A stretch of 64,000 bases of DNA, from assembly GCA_963677395.2 (NCBI GenBank), contig OY781965.2:1736001-1800000 (forward strand), given 5' to 3'. This document shows, piece by piece, positions 14,333 to 24,156 of the stretch (the stretch's first letter is position 1; each line of letters begins with the position of its first letter). This DNA is from G963667975 sp963677395. GTDB lineage: Bacteria > Bacteroidota > Bacteroidia > Bacteroidales > G963667975. The notes beneath the pieces are model-generated. The model was given only the letters and a program-made list of their open reading frames with translations. It ran no database searches and had not been told where the DNA came from. The position numbers and the translations under genes were made by a program.

Positions 14333-16675
14333 ATGAAAACAAAAATAACAGTGCCGCAATTCGGTTTGTCAATTCCACCTGTTCAACAGGTAGATGAAGA
14401 AGTGATGTCTTTACGACCCCGCTTTGCATCAAGAAATACATATTTACATCACGAGGTTCAAAAGAAATCTGATGAACGGATTCATGTTCTCTTTATGACA
14501 TCTTATCCTCCACGGGAGTGTGGAATTGCAACTTATTCACAAGATTTGGTAAGAGCTCTGAATCATAAATTCAGTAATTCCATTGCAGTGAATATATGTG
14601 CTCTGGAATCAGGAGAATCAGGCTTCGCTTACCCTGAAGAGGTGGAGTATGTTTTAAATACTACACTTGCGGAAGATTATCAAAGGCTTGCCAGTCAGAT
14701 AAATCTGAATTCTAACATAAGTATTGTGCTGATTCAACATGAATTCGGCTTTTTTAAAGCCCGGGAAGATGCATTCATGAAGTTTTTAATTGATGTGAAA
14801 AAGCCAGTTATAGTAGTGTTTCATACGGTATTACCTCACCCCGACCTTCTCTTGAAATCGAGAGTCAAAAGGATTGCTTCCCTTTGTAAATCAGTTATAG
14901 TAATGACTCATAATTCGGCAAATATTCTTGCCATTAACTACGATATACCTCAACGAAAGATATCTGTAATTGCACATGGAACACACCTTGTACATCATAT
15001 CAACGAAAAGGTACTGAAGCAAAAATATGAACTTACAAATCGTAAAGTTCTTACTACGTTTGGATTGTTGAGTTCCGGAAAAAGTATTGAAACTACTCTG
15101 GAAGCCTTACCCGCCATTATAAAACAGTGTGGAGAAGTAATTTTTCTGATCATCGGGAAAACTCACCCTGAGGTATTCAAAGCTGAAGGAGAAAAATATC
15201 GGAACAAGCTCGAACAAATGGTTGTTAGTTTGGGGCTGGAAGAACACGTTCGCTTTATTAATCGTTACCTGGATTTACCCGAATTACTCGAGTATTTACA
15301 ACTTACCGATATTTATCTTTTTACCACGAATGATCCGAATCAGGCTGTAAGCGGTACCTTTTCGTATGCCATGAGTTGTGCTTGCCCGATTATATCCACA
15401 TCAATTCCTCATGCACGCGAAGTGTTGCAAAAAATACCCGGTCTTATTTTCGATTTTCAGGATTCGGAAAAGCTAGCCGAAAATGTGATCCGTCTGATTA
15501 ACAACGATCCTTTACGCCGAAACGTTATTGATAATATTCTTCAATATGTTGTGTCAACAGCCTGGGAAAACTCTGCCCTTGCTCACACATTGCTTTTTAG
15601 AGATGTAGCGGAAAAAGACAGTATTATCCAATATAATATGCCTGGAATAAACCTGAACCATATTCATAAAATAACATCCAATACCGGGATTATTCAATTT
15701 TCAAAAATAAATCAACCGGATATTAACAGTGGCTATACACTTGACGATAATGCACGGGCATTGATTGCAATGGGAATGTATTATGAATTAACAACCGATG
15801 AACACTGTATTCCCGAAATAATTAAATATCTGAACTTCATTAAGTTTTGCCAACAGCCAAACGGAGACTTTCTGAATTATGTTGATAAGAATCTGGCTTT
15901 TACCGATCAAAATAAGAACGTAAATCTTGATGATTCTAACGGAAGAGCTGTCTGGGCTCTTGGATATATACTTTCTCTTCAGGAAATTTTGCCTGAAAAT
16001 ATAATAGCAGAAGCTGATCTTATATTTAATGATGCTATGCGAAAAATTGAAAAAATAAACTCAACCCGCGCAATGGCCTTTGTAATCAAAGGGATTTACT
16101 ATGCTCAAAACCGGGTTGCTGATCTCCGGCATATTCCGCTTATGATCACCTTTGCCAATCGAATGGTTCAGATGTACAAACATGAGGCTGATGAAAAATG
16201 GGAATGGTATGAAGGATACCTTACCTATGCTAACAGCATTTTACCGGAAGCAATTCTTTATGCCTGGAAACTGACAGATAATTCTGTTTATAAGGAGATT
16301 GCACAGGGATCATTCAACTTTCTATTGGCTCACATTTTTAACGATAATGGCATTGAGGTAATTTCCAACCGAAACTGGCTTTTGAAAGGAGCACAGCAGG
16401 GACAGTTTGGCGAACAACCGATTGATGTAGCTTATACCATTCTTACACTCAATGCTTTTTATGAAGCATTGAAAGAAAAGCGATACCTTAATCTTCGTAG
16501 AACAGCATTTAACTGGTTTCTGGGAAACAACCGCTTACACCAGATTATCTACAACCCCTGCACAGGCGGTTGTTATGACGGATTAGAAGAAACACATGTG
16601 AATCTTAATCAGGGAGCCGAATCAACAGTGAGTTATCTGATGGCTCGTTTAACAATGGAAAAGAATCAGGACTAA
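14333..16675 (+). CDS. GT4 glycosyltransferase fused to an (alpha/alpha)-barrel glycosidase-like domain
   Basis: A 780-residue cytoplasmic protein in two parts. Residues about 50-425 form a GT-B glycosyltransferase of family 4: PPRECGIATYSQDLVRAL, the C-terminal Rossmann part KVLTTFGLLSSGKSIETTLEAL, the donor-site region SYAMSCACPIISTSIPHAREVL and GLIFDFQDSEKLAENV. Residues about 440-775 are helix-rich, with GYTLDDNARALIAMGMYYE and GAESTVSYLMA, like the six-hairpin folds of glucuronyl hydrolases and mannosidases. It is co-transcribed with the GH130 gene, which points to making or remodelling a mannose-containing glycan. Sugar donor and product are unknown. Confidence 0.8.
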   Translation: MKTKITVPQFGLSIPPVQQVDEEVMSLRPRFASRNTYLHHEVQKKSDERIHVLFMTSYPPRECGIATYSQDLVRALNHKFSNSIAVNICALESGESGFAYPEEVEYVLNTTLAEDYQRLASQINLNSNISIVLIQHEFGFFKAREDAFMKFLIDVKKPVIVVFHTVLPHPDLLLKSRVKRIASLCKSVIVMTHNSANILAINYDIPQRKISVIAHGTHLVHHINEKVLKQKYELTNRKVLTTFGLLSSGKSIETTLEALPAIIKQCGEVIFLIIGKTHPEVFKAEGEKYRNKLEQMVVSLGLEEHVRFINRYLDLPELLEYLQLTDIYLFTTNDPNQAVSGTFSYAMSCACPIISTSIPHAREVLQKIPGLIFDFQDSEKLAENVIRLINNDPLRRNVIDNILQYVVSTAWENSALAHTLLFRDVAEKDSIIQYNMPGINLNHIHKITSNTGIIQFSKINQPDINSGYTLDDNARALIAMGMYYELTTDEHCIPEIIKYLNFIKFCQQPNGDFLNYVDKNLAFTDQNKNVNLDDSNGRAVWALGYILSLQEILPENIIAEADLIFNDAMRKIEKINSTRAMAFVIKGIYYAQNRVADLRHIPLMITFANRMVQMYKHEADEKWEWYEGYLTYANSILPEAILYAWKLTDNSVYKEIAQGSFNFLLAHIFNDNGIEVISNRNWLLKGAQQGQFGEQPIDVAYTILTLNAFYEALKEKRYLNLRRTAFNWFLGNNRLHQIIYNPCTGGCYDGLEETHVNLNQGAESTVSYLMARLTMEKNQD

Positions 16676-16709
16676 ATATTCTGTAGTTTTAATTTTTTTA
16701 CAATAATTA

Positions 16710-16780
16710 ATAATGTGTGAATCATGTAATTATAATTTAAAATTATACAATGCAGACAGGGCAAGTGCGGATTATTTTTG
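16710..16780 (+). promoter_or_regulatory. Conserved operator-promoter motif, copy 2 (upstream of the radical SAM gene)
   Basis: The block at 16710-16731 is identical in 21 of 22 positions to 12742-12763. After nine bases comes AATTATACAATGC (16741-16753), then 19 bases and TATTTTTG (16773-16780), a good TAnnTTTG -7 element. The rest of 16781-16952 is a 170-base leader in which I see no small gene. Confidence 0.6.
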
Positions 16781-16952
16781 TAAAAGTATTATTCATTGAT
16801 CAGAATGATGTGGTGTTCTGTATTTTGACGTTTAAGAGGGTTATTTGCAGAATATTACGCTTGTTTTTTAAGCATAATCTCTTTGAAAACATTCACTTCT
16901 GCCTTTTAGAATAATCAGATCAACATATATTCAATTTATCACATATCACATT

Positions 16953-18443
16953 ATGAATGTTTTATTTCTCTTTCCGCAATACCCTGATTCATTTTGGAGC
17001 TTTAAGCATGCGATGCGCTTTATCTCCAAAAAAGCAGCGGTTCCACCGTTGGGTTTAATCACGGTTTCGGCTATGCTTCCTGAAACGTGGGCGAAAAAGC
17101 TGGTGGATTTGAATGTTTCTCCTTTGAAAACTGCTGATATCTTATGGGCTGATTATGTATTTATCAGTGCAATGTATATTCAAAAAGAGTCCGTTGATCT
17201 TATAATTGCCGAATGTGTAAAACATAATGTGAAGATTGTAGCCGGAGGGCCTCTTTTTACGCAGGAATTCAAAAATTATCCCATGATCGATCATTTTGTA
17301 TTGAACGAAGCTGAGATAACGCTGCCTCGTTTTTTGAATGATTTAGCTAAAGGAAACCAACCCAAAAGAGTGTATCAAACGCGTCTGTTTGCCGATTTAT
17401 CGCTTACACCTGTGCCCGACTATTCTCTTTTGTCGCGGAAAGATTATGCCTTTATGAATATACAGGTGTCCCGGGGTTGCCCGTTTTCGTGCGACTTTTG
17501 TGAGATTACTACACTCCTGGGCCATAAAGTGCGCATGAAAAAAACTCAAAAAGTATTGTCGGAACTGGATGCTCTTTATAAGCTTAACTGGCGTGGCTCA
17601 GTACTGATTGTTGACGATAATTTTATTGGTAATAAAAACGAGATAAAATATAATTTACTTCCCGCGCTCAAAGCGTGGATGATTGCACATAAACATCCCT
17701 TCGTTTTCAATACGGAAACATCTATTAACCTTGCTGACGACGAAGAATTGATGAAGTTGATGGTCGATGCCGGTTTTAATTCTACATTTATTGGAATAGA
17801 AACTCCGGCTGAGAATTCGCTTAAGAATTGTAATAAAATGCAAAATGTCAACCGGAATCTGTTGGAAAGTGTTGTAAAGATTCAAAAGGCCGGATTGCAG
17901 GTTTCGGGCGGGTTTATTGTGGGTTTCGACAGTGATACTTCATCAGTTTTTCAACGTCAGATTGATTTTATTCAGCAAAGCGGAATTGTTTCTGCAATGG
18001 TAGGCCTGCTCAACGCTCCCAAAAATACGAAGCTTTACAAACAAATGGAAGCTGAGAACCGCTTAACCTCCATTTCCTCCGGAAATAATACCGATTTCTC
18101 GATGAACTTTACTCCGAAGATGAATCAAACAGAGTTACTCGAAGGGTACAATAGTATTATTCAAAATATTTATCGTGAGAAGCCTTATTACAAGAGAATC
18201 AGACAATTTCTCAAAAATTACAATCGTCCGCATAACCGGCATACAGGTTTGGATTTTACCAAATTCAATGCTTTCTTAAAGTCGATGGTCGTTATTGGAG
18301 TCCTTGACAGAGGGAGAGGAGAATATTGGAAATTTCTCTGCTGGACTTTGTTTAAACGCCCCGGGTTGTTTGTTGATGCGGTAACATTTGCCGTGTATGG
18401 ATATCATTTTCGAATTGTATATGGGATAGGAGGTAAATCATGA
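16953..18443 (+). CDS. B12-binding radical SAM protein (DUF4070-type)
   Basis: A 496-residue protein. Residues about 1-135 form a cobalamin-binding Rossmann-like domain without the usual His (MNVLFLFPQY ... KIVAGGPLFTQ). The radical SAM core holds the cluster cysteines Cys176, Cys180 and Cys183 in RGCPFSCDFC. The C-terminal region (about 370-490) resembles DUF4070. Relatives include HpnJ/HpnR and other methylating or rearranging enzymes acting on lipids and natural products; the substrate here is unknown. The gene is preceded by the conserved operator motif shared with the AraC-regulator locus. Confidence 0.82.
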   Translation: MNVLFLFPQYPDSFWSFKHAMRFISKKAAVPPLGLITVSAMLPETWAKKLVDLNVSPLKTADILWADYVFISAMYIQKESVDLIIAECVKHNVKIVAGGPLFTQEFKNYPMIDHFVLNEAEITLPRFLNDLAKGNQPKRVYQTRLFADLSLTPVPDYSLLSRKDYAFMNIQVSRGCPFSCDFCEITTLLGHKVRMKKTQKVLSELDALYKLNWRGSVLIVDDNFIGNKNEIKYNLLPALKAWMIAHKHPFVFNTETSINLADDEELMKLMVDAGFNSTFIGIETPAENSLKNCNKMQNVNRNLLESVVKIQKAGLQVSGGFIVGFDSDTSSVFQRQIDFIQQSGIVSAMVGLLNAPKNTKLYKQMEAENRLTSISSGNNTDFSMNFTPKMNQTELLEGYNSIIQNIYREKPYYKRIRQFLKNYNRPHNRHTGLDFTKFNAFLKSMVVIGVLDRGRGEYWKFLCWTLFKRPGLFVDAVTFAVYGYHFRIVYGIGGKS

Positions 18444-18597
18444 ACAAGTTATTCATTCTTTTTCTGCGCAGCTTTTACTCTTGTCGGAATGCCTTTTGGA
18501 TTTCGAGAGCAAGTGTTCAAATAGTTAAATGTGCAAGCACATCTGTTAATTCAGTGAAACAATACTTTTCAATTTGATTTTTAAAATACGAAAGTAC

Positions 18598-18750
18598 ATG
18601 AAAAACATACTCTATATCATAGCCGGATTGCTTGTTGCCGTGTGGGCGTTTATCTTCTTTAAATTTAATGCCAACCCCATTGTACATCTGTTGCTTGTAT
18701 TTTCGGCCTTCATATTTGCCTATCGTATTGTACTCCGGAAACAATTGTAA
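18598..18750 (+). CDS. Small two-helix membrane protein, lmo0937-like
   Basis: A 50-residue protein, MKNILYIIAGLLVAVWAFIF then a short polar turn and a second hydrophobic helix ending in RIVLRKQL. The pattern, ILYxIA...W...PIVHLLLV, resembles the lmo0937/DUF5670 family of tiny membrane proteins, often stress-linked and of unknown role. It is about 155 bases after the radical SAM gene, and no terminator is visible between them. Confidence 0.6.
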   Translation: MKNILYIIAGLLVAVWAFIFFKFNANPIVHLLLVFSAFIFAYRIVLRKQL

Positions 18751-19272
18751 AAATCAATCATCTCTTTTTGCGAATATTCTGAGAACAGAAATGGTTTCTC
18801 ATAGTATTGCCATGTCTTTCTTTACACAGCGAATAATGTGAAAATTGAAGCGTGAAAAAAAACATCAATCCCATCAGTCTCTTCTGTCTTTTTAATCTCT
18901 TTAATCTCACGCAAAGGGAATGAATATTTTATACGAAAACGCAGATAGTTTGGATTTCGAGGTGATGTTGTGCAGGGGAAAATAAGTCCTGGTTTAATTT
19001 TGTTAATGGTTATTTGAGTTTAAAAAAGGGGAAATAGCAATTATTGAAGGACTTCCCGTTTTTAGTGAAAAAGAGATGGTTCAATTGTGGTATATTACGA
19101 TGGGAGTTTTTTGAACCCTGAGTGCTGGATTAAAAACAACTGAGAAGTTTTTCGTTTACGATGCTCTCTATTTCCATTGAAAAATACACTTCTATACATA
19201 ATAGTTTAAGCTCTGTATTCAATCTTCCCTTTTCCGGCATTTTCGTACCTTTGCCTGAATCAAACTGAACTC
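18751..19272. other. Intergenic region upstream of priA
   Basis: About 520 bases. Short frames occur (for example from 18919) but none is convincing. TACCTTTG at 19246-19253, 19 bases before the priA start, is a good -7 element; a -33 TTTG is not seen at the usual spacing. Confidence 0.4.
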
Positions 19273-21759
19273 ATGGAACGCAAAACGCTCTTTGCTGATG
19301 TACTTCTTCCGCTGCCTCTGCCCGGCTATTTTACCTACAGAGTGCCCTATGAGTTGAATAATCAGATAGAGGTAGGCCAAAGAGTGGTTGTACAGTTTGG
19401 TTCAAAAAAGATTTATACGGCATTGGTTCGTTTTCTTCATGAAAACGCTCCGGAAGCTTATGTTCCGAAATATGTTCTGGCTATTTTGGATGCGGCTCCG
19501 ATTGTAAATAAAAAGCAGTTTGCAACCTGGGAATGGATTGCGTCTTACTATTTGTGTAGTTATGGTGAAGTAATGTCGGCAGCATTACCTTCTGCATTAA
19601 AACTTGCCAGCGAAACAAAGCTTGTTTTGCATCCTGACTTCGACGGCGATTTAAGCGTGTTGAACGAAAATGAATACCGCATTGCTGAGGCTTTGCATAC
19701 CAAGCCAGTTCTTACCGTAAGCGAAGTAACCGAAATCACCGGACTTCAGAAAGTAATCCCGCTGTTAAAAACACTGATTGAGAAAAAGGTAGCTCTGGTT
19801 GAAGAGGAGCTTACCGATCGCTTTAAACCAAAGTCGGAACAATGGGTTCGGCTTGCCGATGAATGGCGGAATGAACAAAAACTGAATGAACTTTTCGATC
19901 AACTGGAGAAAAAGAGCGAAAAGCAAAACAGGGTATTACAAGTTTATTTTATGCTGGCAGGCTCTATTTTCGAAGCTGGAGAAGTTCGAAGGAAAGATAT
20001 TCTGAAGAAGTTTCCCGAGTGCGAAGCGCAAATTAAGGCTTTGGGAAAGAAAGGGGTTTTTGAAATACTGGAAAAAAGCCAGAGTCGGCTCATTGAATAC
20101 AGTCATACTGCGGAGGTTGATGAGTTGGAATTGAGTCTGGCTCAGCAAAGCGTGATGAACTCGATTCAACAGGGGTTTCAGTCAAAAGATACGGTATTGC
20201 TGCATGGAGTAACTTCGAGCGGGAAAACGGAAATATACATTCGCCTCATTAACGAAACCATCAAAGCTGGGAAACAGGTTTTATATCTCTTGCCCGAAAT
20301 AGCCCTTACAGCTCAGACAATTAATCGTTTGCGAAAATATTTCGGCAATAGGGTTGGTATTTATCACTCAAAATACAATGAGCACGAGCGGGTTGAAATC
20401 TGGAATAAAGTTTTAGGAACAACATTGCCGGGAACCCAGCCCTATCAGGTGGTTTTGGGTGCACGTTCGGCAATGTTTCTACCCTTTGATAATCTGGGTT
20501 TGATTATTGTGGATGAAGAACACGACTCATCCTATAAGCAATTTGATCCCGCACCTCGATACAATGCCCGTGATGCAGCTATCTGGCTGGGAAATCTTCA
20601 CAAAGCAAAGGTGTTATTAGGCTCAGCAACTCCTTCCATTGAAAGTTATTACAATGCAAAAGCCGGGAAATATCATTTGGTTGAGCTATCAGAACGTTTT
20701 GGTGGTATGCTTATGCCGTTAATTGAAGTGGCAGATCTTACCGAAGAAACGAAGCGTAAAACCATGAAGTCTCATTTTTCTTCGCTGCTTTTCAATCAGA
20801 TAGAAGAAGCATTGGCCAATCAGGAACAAATTATTTTGTTTCAGAATCGCAGAGGTTTTTCGGTGAGAATAGAATGCGACAGTTGTCACCACATGCCTCA
20901 GTGCAAAAAGTGTGATGTCACACTGATCTATCATAAACATAACAATCAGCTTAAATGTCACTATTGTGGCTATTCCATTCGTCTGCCTGAAAAATGTCCG
21001 GCATGTGGAAGTACTGCTTTGAAAATGAAAGGTTTTGGTACCGAACGTATCGAGGAGGAAATCTCTCTGCTTTTTCCCAATGCCCGCGTTGCCCGTATGG
21101 ATTTGGATACCACTCGCTCTAAAAATGCATACCGCAAAATTATTTCCGATTTTGAAGAACGCGAAATAGATATTCTTGTTGGAACGCAAATGATTACAAA
21201 GGGTTTGGATTTCGACAATGTAAGTGTGGTCGGTATTTTAAATGCAGACAATATGATTTCATTTCCCGATTTCAGGTCTTATGAACGTAGTTTTCAGCAA
21301 TTGGCTCAGGTGAGTGGGAGAGCAGGTCGTAAAAATAAAAGAGGAAAGGTAATTATTCAGTCCTATAATCCTTATTTTCAGGTTATCCGCGATGTAATTG
21401 ATAATAATTATGCCGCGATGTATTCCAGCCAGATTGTAGAGCGAAATACGTTTAAATATCCTCCGTTTTTCCGATTGGTAAAGCTGATTGTAAAACATCC
21501 CAATGAAGATCTGGTGAATGAAGCGGCTGCAGAATTAGGAAACAGACTCCGTAAATTGTTTGATAATAGAGTTTTGGGTCCTGAATTTCCATTGGTTTCA
21601 CGAATCAATAATTATTATCTCAAAAACATAATCCTGAAGTTTGAACGTGATAACTACGTGCAGTCGCGTAAAAATCAGCTTCAAAATATTATTCGCCAAC
21701 TTTTATCCGAATCCCGTTACAAACCCGTGAAAGTAACGATTGACGTTGATCCGTATTGA
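19273..21759 (+). CDS. priA: Primosomal replication restart helicase PriA
   Basis: PriA recognises stalled forks and D-loops and reloads the replicative helicase. The 828-residue protein has the 3'-DNA-binding domain (about 1-110), a winged-helix segment, the helicase lobe with Walker A GVTSSGKT at 312-319 and Walker B DEEHD at about 414-418, and the zinc-binding insertion with paired cysteines (CDSCHHMPQCKKC, then CHYCGY and CPACGS, about 535-580). The second helicase lobe carries GTQMITKGLDFDNVSVVGIL and QVSGRAGR. The length is as expected for Bacteroidota PriA. Confidence 0.95.
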   Translation: MERKTLFADVLLPLPLPGYFTYRVPYELNNQIEVGQRVVVQFGSKKIYTALVRFLHENAPEAYVPKYVLAILDAAPIVNKKQFATWEWIASYYLCSYGEVMSAALPSALKLASETKLVLHPDFDGDLSVLNENEYRIAEALHTKPVLTVSEVTEITGLQKVIPLLKTLIEKKVALVEEELTDRFKPKSEQWVRLADEWRNEQKLNELFDQLEKKSEKQNRVLQVYFMLAGSIFEAGEVRRKDILKKFPECEAQIKALGKKGVFEILEKSQSRLIEYSHTAEVDELELSLAQQSVMNSIQQGFQSKDTVLLHGVTSSGKTEIYIRLINETIKAGKQVLYLLPEIALTAQTINRLRKYFGNRVGIYHSKYNEHERVEIWNKVLGTTLPGTQPYQVVLGARSAMFLPFDNLGLIIVDEEHDSSYKQFDPAPRYNARDAAIWLGNLHKAKVLLGSATPSIESYYNAKAGKYHLVELSERFGGMLMPLIEVADLTEETKRKTMKSHFSSLLFNQIEEALANQEQIILFQNRRGFSVRIECDSCHHMPQCKKCDVTLIYHKHNNQLKCHYCGYSIRLPEKCPACGSTALKMKGFGTERIEEEISLLFPNARVARMDLDTTRSKNAYRKIISDFEEREIDILVGTQMITKGLDFDNVSVVGILNADNMISFPDFRSYERSFQQLAQVSGRAGRKNKRGKVIIQSYNPYFQVIRDVIDNNYAAMYSSQIVERNTFKYPPFFRLVKLIVKHPNEDLVNEAAAELGNRLRKLFDNRVLGPEFPLVSRINNYYLKNIILKFERDNYVQSRKNQLQNIIRQLLSESRYKPVKVTIDVDPY

Positions 21760-21892
21760 TGTAATTTAAATTGCTGTCAGCAAAGTAGTTTCCTAAATTC
21801 AAATTCCCGACCTTCAATAGATGTAAGTTCTTCATCATTAATTAAGCCGCACTGTTTCCGTTTCTTTTTGTTACTTTGCAAACAAAAACACC

Positions 21893-23173
21893 ATGAATAT
21901 CCTGTTGCTTGGATCTGGCGGCCGCGAACATTCACTTGCCTGGAAAATTGCTCAAAGCCCTAAATTATCGAAACTCTATATTGCTCCCGGAAACGCCGGA
22001 ACATCTCTTCATGGCGAAAACGTAAACCTTAATATATCCGATCATCGGACTGTTGGTCAGTTTTGTCTGGATAAAGAAATCAGAATGGTGATCGTGGGTC
22101 CTGAAAATCCTTTGGTAGAAGGAATTCATGACTATTTTTTATCGAAAGCTGAGTTGGCAGGTATTCCGGTTATCGGACCTCAAAAAGAAGCTGCTCAATT
22201 GGAAGGAAGCAAGGCTTTTGCAAAAGCGTTTATGCAAAAGTATAAAATTCCTACTGCTGCTTATCAGGCTTTTAATTGTTGTAATCTGGCAAATGGATTT
22301 GCATATCTGGGTACTTTAAAAGCACCGTATGTGCTTAAAGCGGATGGTCTTGCTGCCGGGAAAGGTGTGTTGATATTAGATTCTATACAGGAAGCCCGCA
22401 ATGAACTTGATCAAATGCTTACTTCTGCAAAATTTGGGGAAGCCTCTAAAACGGTTGTGATTGAGCAGTTTTTGAAAGGGATTGAGCTTTCCGTTTTTGT
22501 GATCACAGACGGGGAAAATTATAAAATATTGCCCGAGGCCAAAGATTATAAACGTATTGGTGAAGGGGATACGGGGCCGAACACGGGCGGAATGGGCTCT
22601 ATAAGTCCTGTTCCGTTTGCAACTCCTGAGTTTATGCAAAAGGTTGAAGACCGGATAATTAAACCTACAATTTTAGGATTGCAGCGTGAGCAAATCCCGT
22701 ATAAAGGATTTATTTTCTTTGGGTTAATTAATGTTGAAGGAGATCCTTTTGTAATTGAATATAATGTTCGTATGGGTGACCCTGAAACAGAATCTGTTAT
22801 TCCTCGTGTAAAAAGTGATTTGATTGATCTGTTTTTAAGTGTAGCTGATGGAACATTGGAGCACTTTAATCTGGAAGTTGATCATCGTGCTGCAGCATGT
22901 GTAATGATGGTTGCCGAAGGGTATCCCGGTGATTATGCAAAAGGGAAAGAAATTACTCTTCCTGAAAACAGAGAAGGATCTTTTGTATTTCATGCGGGAA
23001 CTAAACTTGCGGATGGAAAGATTGTAACCAACGGAGGAAGAGTTATTGCAGTAACTACTTTGGATAATGATCCTGAAAAAGCTTTGCAAAGCTCATTAAA
23101 TATGGCTGAAAAAATTCAGTTTGAAGGAAAATATTACCGTAAGGATATTGGAAAAGACCTGAGGAAGTTGTGA
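21893..23173 (+). CDS. purD: Phosphoribosylamine-glycine ligase
   Basis: PurD couples glycine to phosphoribosylamine with ATP, the second step of de novo purine synthesis. The 426-residue protein opens with MNILLLGSGGREHSLAWKI, has the ATP-grasp signature PYVLKADGLAAGKGV at about 143-157, NTGGMGSISPVP and the metal-binding NVRMGDPETE at about 290-299, with a PurD C-terminal domain after about 330. It follows priA by about 130 bases. The spacing holds TTACTTTGC, a near-match to the -7 element, so it may have its own promoter. Intergenic 23174-23450 shows nothing further. Confidence 0.96.
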   Translation: MNILLLGSGGREHSLAWKIAQSPKLSKLYIAPGNAGTSLHGENVNLNISDHRTVGQFCLDKEIRMVIVGPENPLVEGIHDYFLSKAELAGIPVIGPQKEAAQLEGSKAFAKAFMQKYKIPTAAYQAFNCCNLANGFAYLGTLKAPYVLKADGLAAGKGVLILDSIQEARNELDQMLTSAKFGEASKTVVIEQFLKGIELSVFVITDGENYKILPEAKDYKRIGEGDTGPNTGGMGSISPVPFATPEFMQKVEDRIIKPTILGLQREQIPYKGFIFFGLINVEGDPFVIEYNVRMGDPETESVIPRVKSDLIDLFLSVADGTLEHFNLEVDHRAAACVMMVAEGYPGDYAKGKEITLPENREGSFVFHAGTKLADGKIVTNGGRVIAVTTLDNDPEKALQSSLNMAEKIQFEGKYYRKDIGKDLRKL

Positions 23174-23450
23174 GATTTTTGCGTTATACCAAGGTAAACT
23201 CTCATTTGTTCAACGCTAATTAGGATTGGTAAACTTTTTTAGCAACATACAATGTGAAAAGTAAATGGATAGCTTAATTTCTGGTTTTGGAAATAACGAT
23301 CTGTTTATGAGTGTATTTTGTGGGTATTTATTTTTCTGATACCTGTTAAATACCGGTAAAATATAAAAGTGAGACCTCTTTTTTTGACAATGAGACTCTG
23401 AGTTTATTCAATCGTTCTTTCTTTGCATCGAAAATCAAAACAGAAAAACG

Positions 23451-24140
23451 ATGCAGAAAATTATCATTGCACTTGCAGCAATACTCCTGGCTCTTATTTT
23501 GGGGTGTACCAGTAGTTCGAAAACTACAACCAATTCGGATAAACGTCCCCTGCGATTTAGAGCCCAGGCTGGTTTTAATACAGGAGGAATAGTTGAAAAT
23601 ACAAATAAAAAGGACTTTGTAAATGCCCCGGCAGATGCATTTACAGGGGCAACAAAGTCGGGTTACAATGCGGGAGTACACGTATTGATCCCGGTTTGGA
23701 GGCATGCTTTGGAAACCGGGATTGATTATATGATAAACAACCAGACGTTTACGTATAAACATCCCGAAATAGGCTATATGGGGGAAAGAACTATCTCAAC
23801 ATCTCAATTCATGATTCCTTTCATGGTAAGCTTCTCGATGTGTAAAAAAGCGAATCCGGAAGGTAATTTGCAACTAAAATTTGGATATGTTGCTCAGTAT
23901 AACATATTGTCAGTTAGTGATCAGGGGCTACTTCCCGATTATTCGGTAAATCATTTTTCGGGAGGTTTCGGATTCGGAATATCAGCAACTCCCTGGAAAT
24001 TTAAGAATGGAGCGCGAATGGGATTTTATGCTGATTTATATCGTGGAACTCAGATTTATAAGGATTTTTACAATCAGTCATCCTTTAAAATGCCTGGTTC
24101 AAGCTATGGTAAATTCGGAATAATATATCAGTTTAAATAA
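23451..24140 (+). CDS. Predicted outer-membrane beta-barrel lipoprotein of unknown function
   Basis: A 229-residue exported protein. The N-terminus (MQKIIIALAAILLALILGC) is a lipoprotein signal with lipobox LILGC; Cys19 would be acylated. The body alternates hydrophobic and polar residues and is rich in Gly and aromatics, with strand-like segments such as FRAQAGFNTGGIV, AGVHVLIPVWRHALETGIDYM and GGFGFGISATPWKF. It ends with YGKFGIIYQFK, typical of small outer-membrane barrels. I do not recognise the family. The flavodoxin-domain gene starts 16 bases downstream. Confidence 0.65.
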   Translation: MQKIIIALAAILLALILGCTSSSKTTTNSDKRPLRFRAQAGFNTGGIVENTNKKDFVNAPADAFTGATKSGYNAGVHVLIPVWRHALETGIDYMINNQTFTYKHPEIGYMGERTISTSQFMIPFMVSFSMCKKANPEGNLQLKFGYVAQYNILSVSDQGLLPDYSVNHFSGGFGFGISATPWKFKNGARMGFYADLYRGTQIYKDFYNQSSFKMPGSSYGKFGIIYQFK

Positions 24141-24156
24141 TTATAAACAATAGAAT

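Noticed and set aside
2564..16813. A 15-bp match (ATCAGAATGATGTGG) at 2564 and 16799
   Set aside because: A single 15-mer match is expected by chance in an AT-rich 64-kb window; the flanks do not match.
18440..18577. 45-codon frame overlapping the radical SAM stop by ATGA
   Set aside because: The translation has no coherent helix, signal or family pattern beyond a short hydrophobic start; the following 50-residue membrane gene is far more gene-like.
18919..19140. Possible gene remnant upstream of priA
   Set aside because: Only short frames broken by stops, with no motif I could tie to a family.
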